Assembly: GCA_000697355.1 (NCBI GenBank)
Contig: JNEN01000762.1
Span: 62,001-126,000, forward strand
Length of the DNA: 64,000 nt
Reading direction: 5' to 3'
Source of the DNA: Syncephalastrum monosporum B8922
Taxonomy: Eukaryota > Mucoromycota > Mucoromycetes > Mucorales > Syncephalastraceae
In this document: piece after piece, positions 1 to 11,940 of the stretch
Position numbering within the stretch: the stretch's first letter is position 1
Layout of the letters: each line of letters starts with the position of its first letter
Position numbers and translations under genes: made by a program
Notes under the pieces: model-generated
The model's database searches: none
The model's input: only the letters and a program-made list of their open reading frames with translations
What the model was told of the DNA's origin: nothing

Positions 1-160
1 TATCACAATATGCATAATCTTTTTTTAATATCACCACTGACACGAATGGTTTCTTAGGCGACGGTACGGTCAGGGTAAGCAAGGGGCAAAAAGGAAAAGC
101 AGACTTGATGGTGGCGTAGTCTTACTCATAACATGAAAGGTCTGGAGTACCGAATCCTTG

Positions 161-2992
161 ATGTGCGCGTACCTCATCCAATCATGCCACGATGTGGGTG
201 ATATTTTCTCTGTCGTCTTTTCGGAGCAATCGCACACCATTTTCTTTGGCAGTCAAAACACGAGCATCCAGGTATACACATACACAATGACACGTCGTTT
301 ATCACCGTACCTAACTTGGCTGGACAGTGGTACGACTTTGGTGACCCACAGACGCATGGCATGACAGGTGACTTGCCTTCGGTGCCTGCGCTGAACGACC
401 ATCAAAAATCCAAGTTTTTTGAGTCACCGTCCTATTTGGAGGATCTGGATCGTTTTCCTGGTGAAGAGGATGTGATCCAATGCATTATCCGCGAGAAAAA
501 CGTGTGCCTGAATGCACACGATGGCTACGTTTATTGCTTACTTCATGTCTCCGACATTCCCAACACCGAAGGCGAAGTCTTGATTAGTGGTAAGTTCAAG
601 GCTGCATATCAAATGGGAGGAATCTCATTCGCATCTGCGTTGTAGGATCGGGTGACGGTGATGTCAAGGTAAGGTGTTGTTTGGCATGGCAGAGTAAACA
701 AAGCTAACTGCACAGTAGATTTGGGCTATCGAAGACGGGCGACTCCGACTGCTGAATGTCCTCCATGGAGATTCAGATAAAGGTGTGCTGAGCATTGCAT
801 TATCCGAAGACGGATATCTGTTTTGTGGCGTGCAAGGTGGTGATATCCGAGTAAGTTTCAAAAACGGGTCAAAATACAAAGCAAGACTCATCAACGCCTT
901 TATTTACGTTAGGTCTGGGACCTGGAAACAGTATGTTATTGAATTGCAGCAAGGAGGGTCATGTCACTAAAAGACAAATCTCTAGAACCAATTAATCCGA
1001 TCGGTTATGGCTCATTCGGTAAGTGGCAAAAACTAGTGAACCCTACATGGTTTAACCGCGCTGTAGGACGATGTTCTTGCGGTGGCTGTCAAAGGACCAG
1101 GTCTGATCAGTGCCTCTGCAGATGGCACGATTAAGGTTAGTGAGTGGGCGGGGGAAAGAGACTGTGCTCCATGCTGACGGGTTAGTCAAGTTATGGGGCG
1201 AAGGATTTGAATACAGAGAATGCCTCGATGACCATGATGGCATTGTGCTTTCCATGACTTATACCAACGGTTCCATTGTGACCGGAAGCAGCGATCATAC
1301 TATTAAGGTAAAATGGTGGACACTTTGCGCTGGAAAGACATGCGCTGACACAAGCAACTAGTTCTGGGACATGCCTTACACGAATTCTGAACCCGAGATC
1401 TCACGGAGGAGCAGCATTGTGCACGATGCCCCCTCTTCAGGTACAGCCCAGCGCTACTGATATTAACGAGAAAACGAGAAAACTCATGGTACCAGATATC
1501 ATGATGTATGTCCTGGACAAGTGGATTGCTATGCGCACCATCAGCGGACTACCCAACTATATGGAAGAATGCCGGCGAGGCGCGCGGTTCCTCAAGAATG
1601 TGCTCCAACAACTCGGCGCCGTCAGCCGCATGATACCCGGCGCCACCGGGCGCAACCCGCTCGTCTATGGCCGTTTCTCGGCCAAACGACGCAGCACGAC
1701 CGGCACACCACCGAAAAAGACGCCGACGATCCTCGTCTATGGCCATTATGACGTGATTGCAGCCGACGAAAGCAGCGAGCAATGGAAAACAGACCCATTT
1801 AAGCTCATCGGCATGAACGGCTACCTCTATGGACGCGGTACCAGCGATAACAAGGTAACAAAAGAGTGGAGTATCAGGATGAGCAGGAAGCTCATACCAT
1901 GTAGGGTCCTATTCTTTCGTGCATTTTCGCAGTGTACGAGTTACTCAAAGAGGGTCTCTTGGACGCCAATGTCATTTTTCTGGTCGAAGGCGAAGAAGAG
2001 AGCGGCAGTGTCGGTTTCAATGAGGCCGTCACGAAGAATAGTGTATGTAGACTTTGAGGTTACGTATTCTGTCTGTTAACATATGCCTCAGGAACTCTTT
2101 CAAGGCGTCGATATGATCCTACTCAGCAACTCGTATTGGCTAGGCGAGGATGTTCCTTGCCTAACCTACGGTCTGCGCGGTGTCATCCATGCAAAGATAA
2201 CGGTAAACAGAAAAAAAGCAATGAGGAGCAAGCACACTCACGTGTCCAAATACAGATCTCAAATACGCTAGCGGACATGCATTCCGGCGTGGAAGGCGGA
2301 GCGGTGTCGGAACCCTTGATTGACCTGATCCATGTTACAGGGCAACTTGTCAGCAATGACAAGAAAGTCTTGATCCCAGGTACGAACAAGGAGGGAAAAA
2401 AAGCCACTTGCGACGTCTTGTTCATTCAGTGCCTTAGGCTTTTATGACAAGGTCCGGGCAGTCACACCAGAAGAAGAACGTCTCTACGATCCGATCGTGG
2501 AATGGCTGCAAACGTAAACAAGATTTAGACAGAAACCCCTTTTTCTATCACGTCTCACAAAGCAGAAATGTTTCAGGTCCGAAAGAGCGCTAGCGAGCTC
2601 GCGCACCCAACATTCAGCCATCACCTCGCCGACCCTCTCCAATCAGTCTCGTCACAGCAGCGAGCAGGAACATGACGGTCGCGAAAGTGCGGTCGCGGAG
2701 GAGCTCAAGCAGCAGCTCATGGCGCGCTGGCGGTATCCGACGCTGTCAGTGCACAAAATCGACGTGTCAATTAACAATCCGACCATCATACCTCGATCGG
2801 CGTCGGCCGTCGTCAGCATGCGCGTCGTCCCTGACCAGTGCACCGAGGACATCAGCCACCGTTTCAAAACCTATGTGCGCAGTGTCTTTGATAGCATCCA
2901 TTCCGATAATGATATCTCCGTAAGTTGGGATGAGGGGGGGGGGCGCGGGTAGAAGAGGAAGACAGGGGTATCCATACTAACTGCTGTGCCAT

Positions 2993-3036
<44 letters not shown>

Positions 3037-3434
3037 TTTTGTTTGCTACAGATTCATATTCAAAGCTCAGCCGAATATTGGCTGGGGAACCCCGAGAGCC
3101 AGTTTTTCAAGACGGTTGAAAAAGCAATCGAAAAAGAGTGGAACATGAAGCCTTTGTATATTCGTGAGGGTGGTTCCATCCCTGCTGTGCGCTTCCTCGA
3201 GAAATTCTGCGACGCACCCGCTGTCCATCTACCCATGGGCCAGGTAAAATGATAATTCTACTAACGAGCAGTCCCCTGGATATTTTTTTTTTGCTAAATA
3301 TATTTCTTTCTCCACCACAGGCATCGGATCAAGCCCATTTGCATAATGAGCGCATCTGTTTGCGCAATCTCCATGCCGGACGACGGATTGTACGCAGCTT
3401 ACTACAAGATCTTGCCTCAGAGAAGCTAGAGTGA
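161..3434 (+). CDS. DUG2: Dug2-like peptidase (WD40 repeats + M20 metallopeptidase)
   Basis: Likely the Dug2 subunit of the cytosolic Dug2-Dug3 complex, which degrades glutathione independently of gamma-glutamyl transpeptidase. About 17 coding exons: 161-271, 328-589, 646-668, 719-850, 913-930, 986-1018, 1067-1135, 1191-1307, 1362-1440, 1496-1854, 1905-2042, 2092-2202, 2256-2379, 2438-2513, 2577-2919, 3052-3243, 3321-3434, about 766 aa. The first third carries WD40-type strands (WDLETNQLIRSVMAHS, GTIKLWGEG, GSSDHTIK). The rest is an M20 fold: LVYGHYDVIAAD (metal-binding H and D), GRGTSDNKGPIL, VEGEEESGS, DMHSGVEGG and REGGSIPAV. WD40 joined to M20 is the Dug2 arrangement. The true start is uncertain: an in-frame stop lies at 134-136, so translation begins at ATG 161 or in an unseen upstream exon. 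Confidence 0.85.
2995..3033 (+). repeat. 39-nt poly-T tract in a DUG2 intron
   Basis: An uninterrupted run of T lies 18 nt upstream of the acceptor of the intron at 2920-3051 in the DUG2-like gene. It sits where the polypyrimidine tract belongs and is far longer than splicing needs. Its length may be an assembly estimate. Confidence 0.9.
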
Positions 3435-3824
3435 AAATAAATGTGTGAAAAAGAAAACAAAAAAAAATATAGGGCTCGCGTGATGAAGCTTGAATCTATA
3501 AATGGAACCTGATGCCTTGCACGTCGATCTTTGGTTTTACTCCAATTAGCAAGCCAAGGTGACACAAGGCTGGAGCAGATGGTTCCACGCTTGGGCGGGT
3601 CTGCTGCTCAGGAACCGGCTCATACACAAAACAATACCAAGAAATAATGGAGACCGAGAAAGCGACCGCGGCGATGAAGCTTGGCTTCTGGTCCCGCTTT
3701 TTGCGGATATCCGTTTTCTTTTTGTGCCACCCGGCTCGGTTTTTTCTCTTTCTTCCTTTCCTTTTCCCTGTCCTTTTCTTATCCTTTTTTTTTTTGTTTT
3801 CTTCTTCTTCTCTTATTCTCCATT
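3435..3824 (+). promoter_or_regulatory. Intergenic leader, strongly pyrimidine-rich before the next ATG
   Basis: Between the DUG2-like stop and the next start. The last ~110 nt (about 3712-3820) are almost entirely C and T with long T runs, ending just before ATG 3825. Pyrimidine-rich leaders of this kind are common upstream of well-expressed fungal genes. No gene is seen here. Confidence 0.45.
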
Positions 3825-4944
3825 ATGGCTTACTATTCGCATGAGCCTAACCACGACGTCTATTATGGTGGAGGGCCGCCGGCGCCACCGACACACCAAC
3901 CCTATGCAACACACGGACAGGATTATCCGATGCACGACATGAACAACGAGTACCATGACTACAACGACCTGCACGAGGACAAGCGGGCGACGACGGACCA
4001 AGGCTATCACGGGGGTCGCGGTAATCAGTACTATCCTCTCGGGGATGAACACGCGGTACCGACAGGCGGGGTGGTGTACACGGACAGCCCACGCAAGCGC
4101 TCGTGTCTCGATAAACTGTGCTGCGGTTGCTGTACGTGTTTCCCCCGGTGGATGCGCACGATATGCTGCATCCTGTTCCTGATCATCGTCGCCCTGGCCA
4201 TCGTGATCGGCGTGCTGGCCGCGCTCTTCAAGGTACCCGACGTCAAGTTCAATGGCCTGTCCGGCGAGCCTTCGTTCAATTTGACTGGCACCTCCGCCAA
4301 CTTCATGTTCAATCTCAACATTACCGTCGACAACAAGAATGTCGAGGGCATCACCTTCAACGAGATCACTGCCGAGGTAAAAAGCGAGAGAGAAGCAAAA
4401 AAAGGGACATTGGGAAGCGGAGTCTTCGGTTCTTATTCAGACAATGTGCGCAATCATGGTAGGCATATTATCCTGGTTTCGATAACAAGTCGATTGGCGG
4501 TGGCAAGAAAGACGACGTCCACATCTCGTCGAACGCGGTCACGACCATCATCTTCCCTTTTACAATCAGTGTCGATGCCACAGATAGCACGACGCAGCAG
4601 ATTTTGTTGTCTATCTTGGGCAAATGTGGTCTGACGGGTAACAGTGACAGTTCAGGCCAAATCACCATCAATTACAAAGTCAAGCCGCAGCTTAAAATCA
4701 TCGGCATCACCATTTCTCCCACCATCTCCAATACTGCTAACCTTCCCTGTCCCAGCGACGTACGTTTACAGTTCTTTATGTGTTCTCTCCAGAAACACTC
4801 ACCATCACACTGTTTATTCTATAGTCATCCATGGGTAGTCTGGGTGGCCTCGCCTCACTGATTCCCAGCGGACTCGTGCCAAGCTCAGCCCTCGACGATG
4901 TCAGCAGCGCCGCAGCTGAGGGTGGCATCCCCACCTCCATATAA
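3825..4944 (+). CDS. Single-span membrane protein with LEA2-like extracytosolic domain
   Basis: Three exons, 3825-4376, 4463-4759 and 4825-4944, give 322 aa. The N-terminal ~95 residues are hydrophilic and rich in Y, H, P and G. Next comes a cysteine cluster (LDKLCCGCCTCFPRW) that could be palmitoylated, then a transmembrane helix (CCILFLIIVALAIVIGVLAA, about residues 108-127). The remainder has alternating beta-type hydrophobicity (FNLNITVDNKNVEGITFNEI), the look of fungal LEA2/WHy-type domains. Topology is probably type II. The start is the first ATG after a pyrimidine-rich leader. Fungal homologues of this layout are largely uncharacterised, so no biochemical role is claimed. The gene runs in the same direction as the DUG2-like gene and ends 160 bp from the convergent bHLH gene. 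Confidence 0.75.
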
Positions 4945-5104
4945 ACCTATTCTTGCGCCATTATACAGCCATAGTACATATCACATCTCTGTCTCTGTCT
5001 TTGTCTCTCTTTCATAGATTGTACCATGAACGTTTTTCTTTTCCTTTCTTTCTTTTCCAATTCCATTGTTGCATACTTGATTCCCTTTTCTTTCTGGGCC
5101 TCTT

Positions 5105-6128
5105 TTATTGTTGAGTATCATGATCGACTTCCAGCCGCCGCTTGCGGCCCACTTTGACATCATCCCGCTCTGCTTCGGCTGCTCTCAACAGGGTGGCAGA
5201 CGGATCCCGCAACCGCGCGTTTTCCTCCTTGAGCTTCTCGACCTGCTCCGTCAATTCGTTGATTGCCTGCTCGCAGCACAGTTTTTCGAGCGTCCACTTC
5301 TCAATGACCTTGGCCTCGTTCTCTTTGAGTTGCTGGATATATTCGGCCGCACTGCGCAGGATCTGGCCCTTGTTCTTTTCGCAATTGGGGACGATGGCCG
5401 CGAGTGCGTTGATGCCTTCGTTGATGGTTTCGCGTCGCCGACGCTCGACCTGCTTGTGGTTCTCGCGTCGGATGCGGTGCCATTCGGCAGTGCCTACCAT
5501 GGGCTTATCTGATTTGCTAGGCGACCGTGGGTCTTCGTCGTCGCATGCGCTTTCGCCCGAGGGTTGGGCAGGCGAGACAGAGCTCGCGTGGTCGTCCTCT
5601 CTCGGTTCCTGGTTTTCTGCTTTTAGTGGAGGTGGTGCGACCGCAGCAGAGGCCGAAGAGGAGGAGGTTGAGGCGGGTATCGGCAGTGGTGGTGGGTTCA
5701 TAGAGACCCTGATAGAAGGAGATCAGTCAATCCTTATGCGTCCCTTCCATGAAGTGCTACAGCAAAGCCCTAGAGCAAAACCCTCTAGCACTTACCATTT
5801 GGCAGGCTGTGCCTGAGAAGTTGCTGCTGGTGCTTGTGATGCAGATGCAGGTGGTGCTGTGTTCCCTGCAGTTTGTATTGCTGATGGCTGCTGCTGCGGG
5901 GGCGGCGGTTGCTGTGAGATGTGTGTTGATGGCAGGTCATTGTGGGTGGATTGTGAGACGCTGCCCGAGGACGACAAGGACTGCATATAAATCAAATGTC
6001 AAGGAGAGAAAAGCAAGCCAGAGTGAGTGGGACGTCAAGAACACGTTGACGAGGGGTTTCCTTGCCCTGCTTACCCCCTTCATTGGGTCCAAGTCGTCGT
6101 GCTTTGTTGCAATGGCTTGGCTCATCAT
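5105..6128 (-). CDS. bHLH transcription factor, Cbf1-like
   Basis: Three exons on the minus strand (6128-6075, 5980-5796, 5708-5105) give 280 aa. The N-terminal half is low-complexity (Q/P-rich, then S/A/P-rich). The bHLH region is clear: basic stretch HKQVERRRRETI with the His, Glu and Arg that read E-boxes (CACGTG type), then INALAAIVPNCEKNKGQIL and AAEYIQQLKE, followed by a leucine-rich coiled coil (LTEQVEKLKEENARL). The HKxVERRRR core and the AAEYIQ-LKE second helix match the Cbf1/USF group more closely than the Ino2/Ino4 or Pho4 groups. Yeast Cbf1 acts in sulfur metabolism and centromere binding; which applies here cannot be told. Start is ATG 6128, with a second ATG at 6125. Confidence 0.8.
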
Positions 6129-7228
6129 TGTATGGAATTATGCAAGAGACGGTTGACTTGACTGGCCCTAGCGCCCGCCATGGCAATGGTGAGTTTTGGC
6201 ATCCAAGAGCAGCGTGGTGACTTACGGTGTATATGTGTGTGCGAGAGTGTATAGAGCGAAGGAGGGCGAGGTGTGTTGATTTGGGAACTTCTCAGGCCAA
6301 CCAGATATCCGAAAAGGAAGAAAGCAAAAGCAGAGAAGAAAAGAGAAAAGAAAGAGGAAAAGCAGGGAAGGAGGGGAAAGTGAAGGAAGGTTCGTGTATA
6401 TGTGACTAAGTGCGTGTGTACTTTGAGCAGCCCAGTGCGTTATTCTCTCGAGGTCACCTGTTCAGTTGAAATGGCGCCAGTGGGAGATATCATGTACGCT
6501 CCCCTGCTGAGTTTGGTCATTACCACGTGATACTACAGCGCCATCACTTTCCTGTCCCAGATTCTCACTTCTCCTTATCAAAAATAATAAAAAAAAAAAG
6601 AAAAAAAATAATGTTGTCTTCATTTGAACCAGGTCATACTGCATGACAATAGATACTGCTATGCACACTTGACAACAACTCAGGTTTCTTAAAATACCAA
6701 AACATATTTTATTTACCATCACAGGATATATAAGAAAAAAGTACATCGCTATCATACCTACATGAAAAAAAAAAGAGGACCAGTGTATTATGCCAAATTT
6801 CGTTGGACAGTGAAGAACGCGTATGTGACACAATTTAGGTCAGCATGCCTGTTGCCCAATTTATGGAACCCACCACACTCATTTCAAATAAAGAAGGGAG
6901 ACTGAGCACGATAGGCAGCCATATAACTTTTGTCCATACCCACCATTTTATGTATTATAGCAAAGAGTCCAGTCTGCCACCTAACGAGCACCCTGGGGGG
7001 TGAGTAGGATCATCTCATTATGCAAACCTCACTAGCGAGTCATGTGATGGGTCCACAAATGCATAAGAGGGAAAGCGGAAAAGGTAAACTCAGGTTTATA
7101 CGTAAGTACAATCAGAAGCAGGCAGAGCCAACGCGGTATATATACCCTCTCAAGAAGCAATGCTTGAGAAAGAGATAGAATGGAGGACTATTTACAAGCA
7201 AGAAGGTAGCGCCTTTTTCTTTTTTCTT
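6129..7228. other. Intergenic, no gene seen
   Basis: Lies between the 5' end of the bHLH gene and the 3' end of the F-box gene. It has purine-rich stretches (6310-6390) on the plus strand that read as C/T-rich leader for the minus-strand bHLH gene, and A-rich runs near 6585 and 6765. ORFs here are short, low-complexity and without recognisable motifs. Confidence 0.5.
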
Positions 7229-8485
7229 TCAGATAATGTCGTTCTGGATGGAATACTGGATGGCCGCATAACCGTCTGGCAGCGGATCATCAATCGCCAT
7301 GCCATTGTGGTCAGCAACCTCCTCGACAATGTCCAGCTCGGCTGTCAGGGGCATGTCCTCCCAGGGCTGCTCACCACGACGCAAGCGCACCGTATCAATG
7401 TCGACCTGGTCAAGGCGATCGAGCATGAGATCCTGCAGTGGCAGGCGGATCACTGCATTGGGGTCAAAGCGCTCGCGCGGGCTGGTCGGGTGGATGAGCT
7501 CAGGGAAGTCAGGTTTGGAGACATTGCAGCCCTTGAGGCCGATCATCTGTAGGTGCCGGCAGCGATAGATGAGGTGGCGTATGCAAGGTGCTGTGACTTC
7601 TTCGCAAAATGAAATGTCGAGGAAGACCAGGTCGCGCAAATGGTGTGCCATCGCATGAATGCTGATATCCGTGATCTCACATGCCATGAGCGTCAGCTCC
7701 GTGAGGTGCGGATGCAGCTCGATGAAGCGGTAGACGGCCGGGTCGGTCGGCTGCTGCTTGCGGCCGTCAATGGCAAAGCATGTCAGGCGGGGCAGCACGA
7801 CTTGGCCCGCGTCTGCGTCCCACAACAAGCGTTCCAAGAAGTCGTTCATGGGCATGAAGGCATTGTTGCAGCAGATGAGGTCGAGGTGCTTCAGGCTATC
7901 AAAGGCGCGCAGGTCACGCGCCGTGTCAGTCGCATTGACCCACGCGTTGCCTGTCAAGTCGAGGTACTCGAGCGGGCAGTCGGCGAAGGGCAGCAGCGTG
8001 AGCGGCGACAGGTGTTCGCAGTCCCGTAAAGTCAGGCTCTTCAGCCGCTGGCAACGGCCAAGATAATGCGCAGAGCGATAGGTGATGGCCGCGCCGTGCA
8101 GGAGCAGCTGCTGCAGGCCCGGACAATATCTAGACACATGGATCACACTAGTATCCGATAACAGCTGTGCGTGTGTCAGCTCAAGCACTTCGAGCTGCGG
8201 GAGATGGGGCAGCATGGCCAGTAATTCGTCATCCGACAACATGCTGTCCATAGCAAGATGCCGTACATGGTGTCCATGCTTGGCGGTCGTGCTGCTGTTG
8301 CAGGACAGGCACTGCGAAAAGAGAGCGACTCGCTCATTTTCTTTGAATTCGGGGGCTCGCCAGAGCGAAGGCGTCGCGTGTGACCGGAACCGTTTATCGA
8401 CGAGTGTGCATTGATAGAGGTCGGTCTGCGGTAAAAAGTACAAGACGAGACCGAGTATCTCCGGTGGTAGATGCTCAAATTGCAT
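7229..8485 (-). CDS. F-box / leucine-rich-repeat protein
   Basis: Single exon, 418 aa. It begins with an F-box (FEHLPPEILGLVLYFLPQTD, residues 3-22), the Skp1-binding motif of SCF ubiquitin ligases. Irregular leucine-rich repeats follow to near the C-terminus (LEVLELTHAQLLSD, LKSLTLRDCEHLSPL, LEYLDLTGNAWVN, LTELTLMACEITDISIH, LVFLDISFCEEVTAP, LQMIGLKGCNVS). These are the cysteine-containing LRR type of substrate receptors such as Grr1, Amn1 and Skp2. The open frame extends upstream to 8581, but those residues are hydrophobic and AT-rich; ATG 8485 sits one residue before the F-box and is preferred. The substrate is unknown. It is divergently paired with the SYP1-like gene. Confidence 0.85.
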   Translation of the reverse strand: MQFEHLPPEILGLVLYFLPQTDLYQCTLVDKRFRSHATPSLWRAPEFKENERVALFSQCLSCNSSTTAKHGHHVRHLAMDSMLSDDELLAMLPHLPQLEVLELTHAQLLSDTSVIHVSRYCPGLQQLLLHGAAITYRSAHYLGRCQRLKSLTLRDCEHLSPLTLLPFADCPLEYLDLTGNAWVNATDTARDLRAFDSLKHLDLICCNNAFMPMNDFLERLLWDADAGQVVLPRLTCFAIDGRKQQPTDPAVYRFIELHPHLTELTLMACEITDISIHAMAHHLRDLVFLDISFCEEVTAPCIRHLIYRCRHLQMIGLKGCNVSKPDFPELIHPTSPRERFDPNAVIRLPLQDLMLDRLDQVDIDTVRLRRGEQPWEDMPLTAELDIVEEVADHNGMAIDDPLPDGYAAIQYSIQNDII

Positions 8486-8825
8486 GAGGGTATGGACAAC
8501 AAAGAGAATTAGAAGAATAAAAAAGGTAAAATAAAGATAAAGTGAAGGTATTGAATATGGATTGATTACATAGGAGCGCAAAAGGGTGAGGTTTCAACCG
8601 CGCGCACACACACACAAGAGATTCCCAATATGCCCGTCCGTGCTATCTGTGTGACTTAATCCCCCATTTCTTCTCTGTCTTTCCTTCTACTCTACAACCC
8701 ACCCTCACTCATTCCAACATACATTGCTCTCATTGCACTGTAATACCATTACAAGACGCACAATCTTACTTTAATTCTCTCGTCACCCGTACTTTCCTTC
8801 TCTCTCTCGCACCACGAATGCTGCC
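8486..8825. promoter_or_regulatory. Divergent promoter between F-box gene and SYP1-like gene
   Basis: 340 bp separate the start codons of two genes transcribed away from each other. The half next to SYP1 is C/T-rich (8665-8815), typical of a fungal leader; the half next to the F-box gene is A/T-rich and holds a short CA run near 8608. No specific operator is recognised. Confidence 0.55.
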
Positions 8826-11800
8826 ATGACTGACCACTCGCATGCAATCTCTTACCCAGACACTTTTCTGGTAATACATACATATACATATACATATACA
8901 TAGACATGGACATAGACATGTATATCATATGAACGTCATATCATAATGACCACTCCTTGACAGACTGCGAGACCCAAGGACGGATACGACATTGTGCAGG
9001 ACCACCTCAAGGCGACGCGAACCCTCGACGACGAGCTCTCTCAGTACTTCAAAGAAAGGTCTGAATTCTGCATTTATTATAATTTAGAGTGGTTACTGAC
9101 CCCCCATTGTTTTCTTCATCTTTCTATTATTAATTTAGAGCTCATATCGAGGAGCAATATGCCCAGAGTCTCGTCAAGGCCTCCAAGAAGTTCTTTGTGA
9201 TGGACAAGACGTCGTTGGGGTACGGGTTGCAGTTTATATATAAGCGTTAAAAAGAGCAGTGTGTAACCTGCTTCTCCTGTGTAGCAAATTCGCTCCGACC
9301 TGGGAGCTCCTTTACAATGAACTGACGGAAATATCCACCGCCCATGCCGTGTTGGCCATGAAAATTGCCGAAGAAATTGAAAAGCCCCTCAGGAGCCCTG
9401 CCTCGTCCGACTATGACAGAATTAAACAGGCAAGTCCGTTGGGTCCGCTCCTCGAATGCGCAATAACATGACTGCAGATGGATCCTGCTGTGCACAGAAT
9501 CGTCAAGGATTATGACGACACCGCTAAAAAGGTAAGCCCAAGGAGCGTAGATCCTTCCGACAAACGCAGACGAAAATACTTTTTATTGTTGTTAAAAATA
9601 ACATACTCATAGGGCAAGAAATCCGGCGACAAGGCTGGCACCCTCCTCAAGCGTCTCAAGGATGGCAAGTCGAAAGGCTCTTCGGATGCAGCTCTGGCCA
9701 GATGGGTTCAAGAAGGTCCTGCTTACTTGGAGGTATGGTATTATTGCATTAAGCAGAAATTCAAAAAAAAAAAAAAATTCAGCCCTGCATTTGGTCTCCC
9801 AAATTGAGCACATGTTCACCCTCTTTTTTAATGTAGCACCATCAACACCTCGAGGAAGCCCGTCTCCATCGTCTCAAGAACCTTGTCGAAAAGTTTGAGC
9901 AGGTCCAAACTGATCAGATGCTCAAACGCATGGAGGCAAGTCAGATTAAATTTTGAACCTACCTCTTTGTATCATATTAACTCTCTTCATTTAAACTTTT
10001 TTCTTCATTTTTTAAAACAGATATGCAATGCAACGCTCATGTCGGCCAACGAATTTGAACCGCAGGTCGAGATGCTCGATTTCTGCGAAGCACATGGTAG
10101 AGGCCTTCGCAAACTCACCGATAACCAGCCACGACGCCCCAGCGTGGACAGCGCCATGCGCCCTCAACAGCAGCAGAGCTCCAGCACCCTGTCCTCGGAC
10201 GCACGCGACTCTCAATCTGTCCACTCCACCTCCCAGGAATCCTCCAAACCGTCCTCCAAAGCAAAGAGCTCTCTCAGGTCCTTTTCTCTGAGACGCAAGA
10301 CTCGCAACGGGTCCGCCACACGTTTACCTGAGTAAGTCGCCTATTTTCTTCGTTTTCGCTGCAAGGTCATGGGCTTACTGTTGTGCAGCACCGCGATCGC
10401 TACCATCGACGAAAGCGTGGAAACGCCCAGCTCACCGCCCTTTAGCCAGTCGGCCACGCACTTGCCTGCTACCGAGAATGGTTCATCCGGGCCAGACGTG
10501 GCTGCTGCTGCTACCACGAGCTCGCCGGATTTGACTGCCAACTCCATGCCCAATCTTCAGACCAGCCTCCAAGCGAGCCAGGTAAGCATGGACGCGGTTC
10601 TGCGAGTGTGTTTTTTTAATCAGCTTCTGCTTTAGGCCCCTGCTGTTGACTCTGAAGGCTTCTCCATCCCACCTGCCAATCGACAGTCCTTCATGCCCAT
10701 GGCAGACGCCACTGGCAGCCAATCACTCGATGAATTCGATACCGACAGCTTGCAGGCCGCGCAGCGCATTAAATTTGATATTCGTGACACGGCCGTCAAA
10801 ACCGACGAGGACAAGGAGGCCGATGCGACCATGACGCGCATGGCGACCCTGCTCCGTGCTGTAAGTGTTCTGCAAAGTCTATATCATATATCGCTGGACT
10901 CAATCGTATCAGAAAACACCCTCCGTGTCGAGGCGACCCCGTGGCCGTCGTGAGATGCGCAACAGTATGCAAGTCGACTCAACCGGTCAGTTAAGCCCCA
11001 TCCAGGTGGCAAAGTCAAGTACTACCGAAGACGCGCCCCAGACGGTCTCCTCCGGCTCGGCCTCGCCCACAAACCCCTTCCAAACCTCCATGGACGCCTC
11101 CACACCCACAAGCCTATCATCCAACGCAGCTTCGCGCAGCCCGTCCGTCTCCTCAGCAGCGCTCTTCTCCACCAGTGGCTCACCTGCTTCGCCTGCCCCG
11201 GAGCACGCTCAGTTATATGCCTCCATCGTCGAGACGGCTGAAACAGACGGACAAGGCTGCAAGCTGAAAGGTCAAGTGAAGCTCGTGTACAATGGTCCCA
11301 CCACCCAGGGCCCGCTCCTGTTCAAGCTGAACGGCAACGTTGATCTTGTGCCTGATCTCACCTATGTCGAGCCCTGGGGTGACGCCGAGAGTGCACTGTA
11401 TAACCTCAAGGCGGCAGCGTTTCCGCGCCGTACACCCATCTCCTGTTTTACCTATCAGGTTGACAACGTCCCTCGACCCGTCGAAATGACGCCGGCCTGG
11501 AAGTGCATCGAGGGCGCCAGCTTTTTGATCCTAAAGTACAAGCAGACCCTGGACAGACAAAAGAGTCAGGTAGCGACCTGCGTGAAGGTGGCGGCCGAAC
11601 CCACCATCACCGGTGTGCAGAGCACGCCTCAGGGCGGCTGGGATCCGAGCAAGTGTCAGCTGACCTGGTCTTCGCTCGAGGAAGAACAGGGCCGCTTGCT
11701 TGCCAAATTCATCGTGGAAGGTGTTGGCGAGCCGGGCTTAGTGGCGCTCAAGTTTTATTCAAAAGACACACTGCTCAGCGGCCTCAGTCTTGAGGCCGTC

Positions 11801-11872
11801 CCGGCCCATGGCTCCATTTTGGAACTCAAGCAGGTGCAGATGGTCACTCGCTCAGGGAAATATGTTGTCTAG
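8826..11872 (+). CDS. SYP1: Syp1/FCHo-type endocytic adaptor (F-BAR + mu-homology domain)
   Basis: Eleven exons (8826-8870, 8964-9058, 9139-9219, 9285-9429, 9478-9531, 9613-9732, 9837-9935, 10021-10331, 10389-10581, 10636-10860, 10913-11872) give 775 aa. The N-terminal ~250 residues are an F-BAR domain: YPDTFLTARPKDGYD, LKATRTLDDELSQYFKERA, IEEQYAQSLVKASKK, LEEARLHRLKNLVEKFEQ. A long S/T/P-rich linker follows. The last ~250 residues form a mu-homology domain (YASIVETAETDGQGCKLKG, then LVALKFYSKDTLLSG). This is the Syp1/FCHo layout: the protein bends plasma membrane and recruits cargo at early endocytic sites. Two introns, 9430-9477 and 9936-10020, begin with GC rather than GT (GCAAGT), required by reading frame in both cases. 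Confidence 0.9.
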
Positions 11873-11940
11873 ATATGTGTGTATTTGTATCTATTGTTTT
11901 TAATAAATAGTATAATCCGCTTTCTTTATCAGTTCATAAG

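Noticed and set aside
5142..5816. 224-aa ORF antisense to the bHLH gene
   Set aside because: Covers the bHLH exon and crosses its intron; low-complexity serine-rich translation with no motif.
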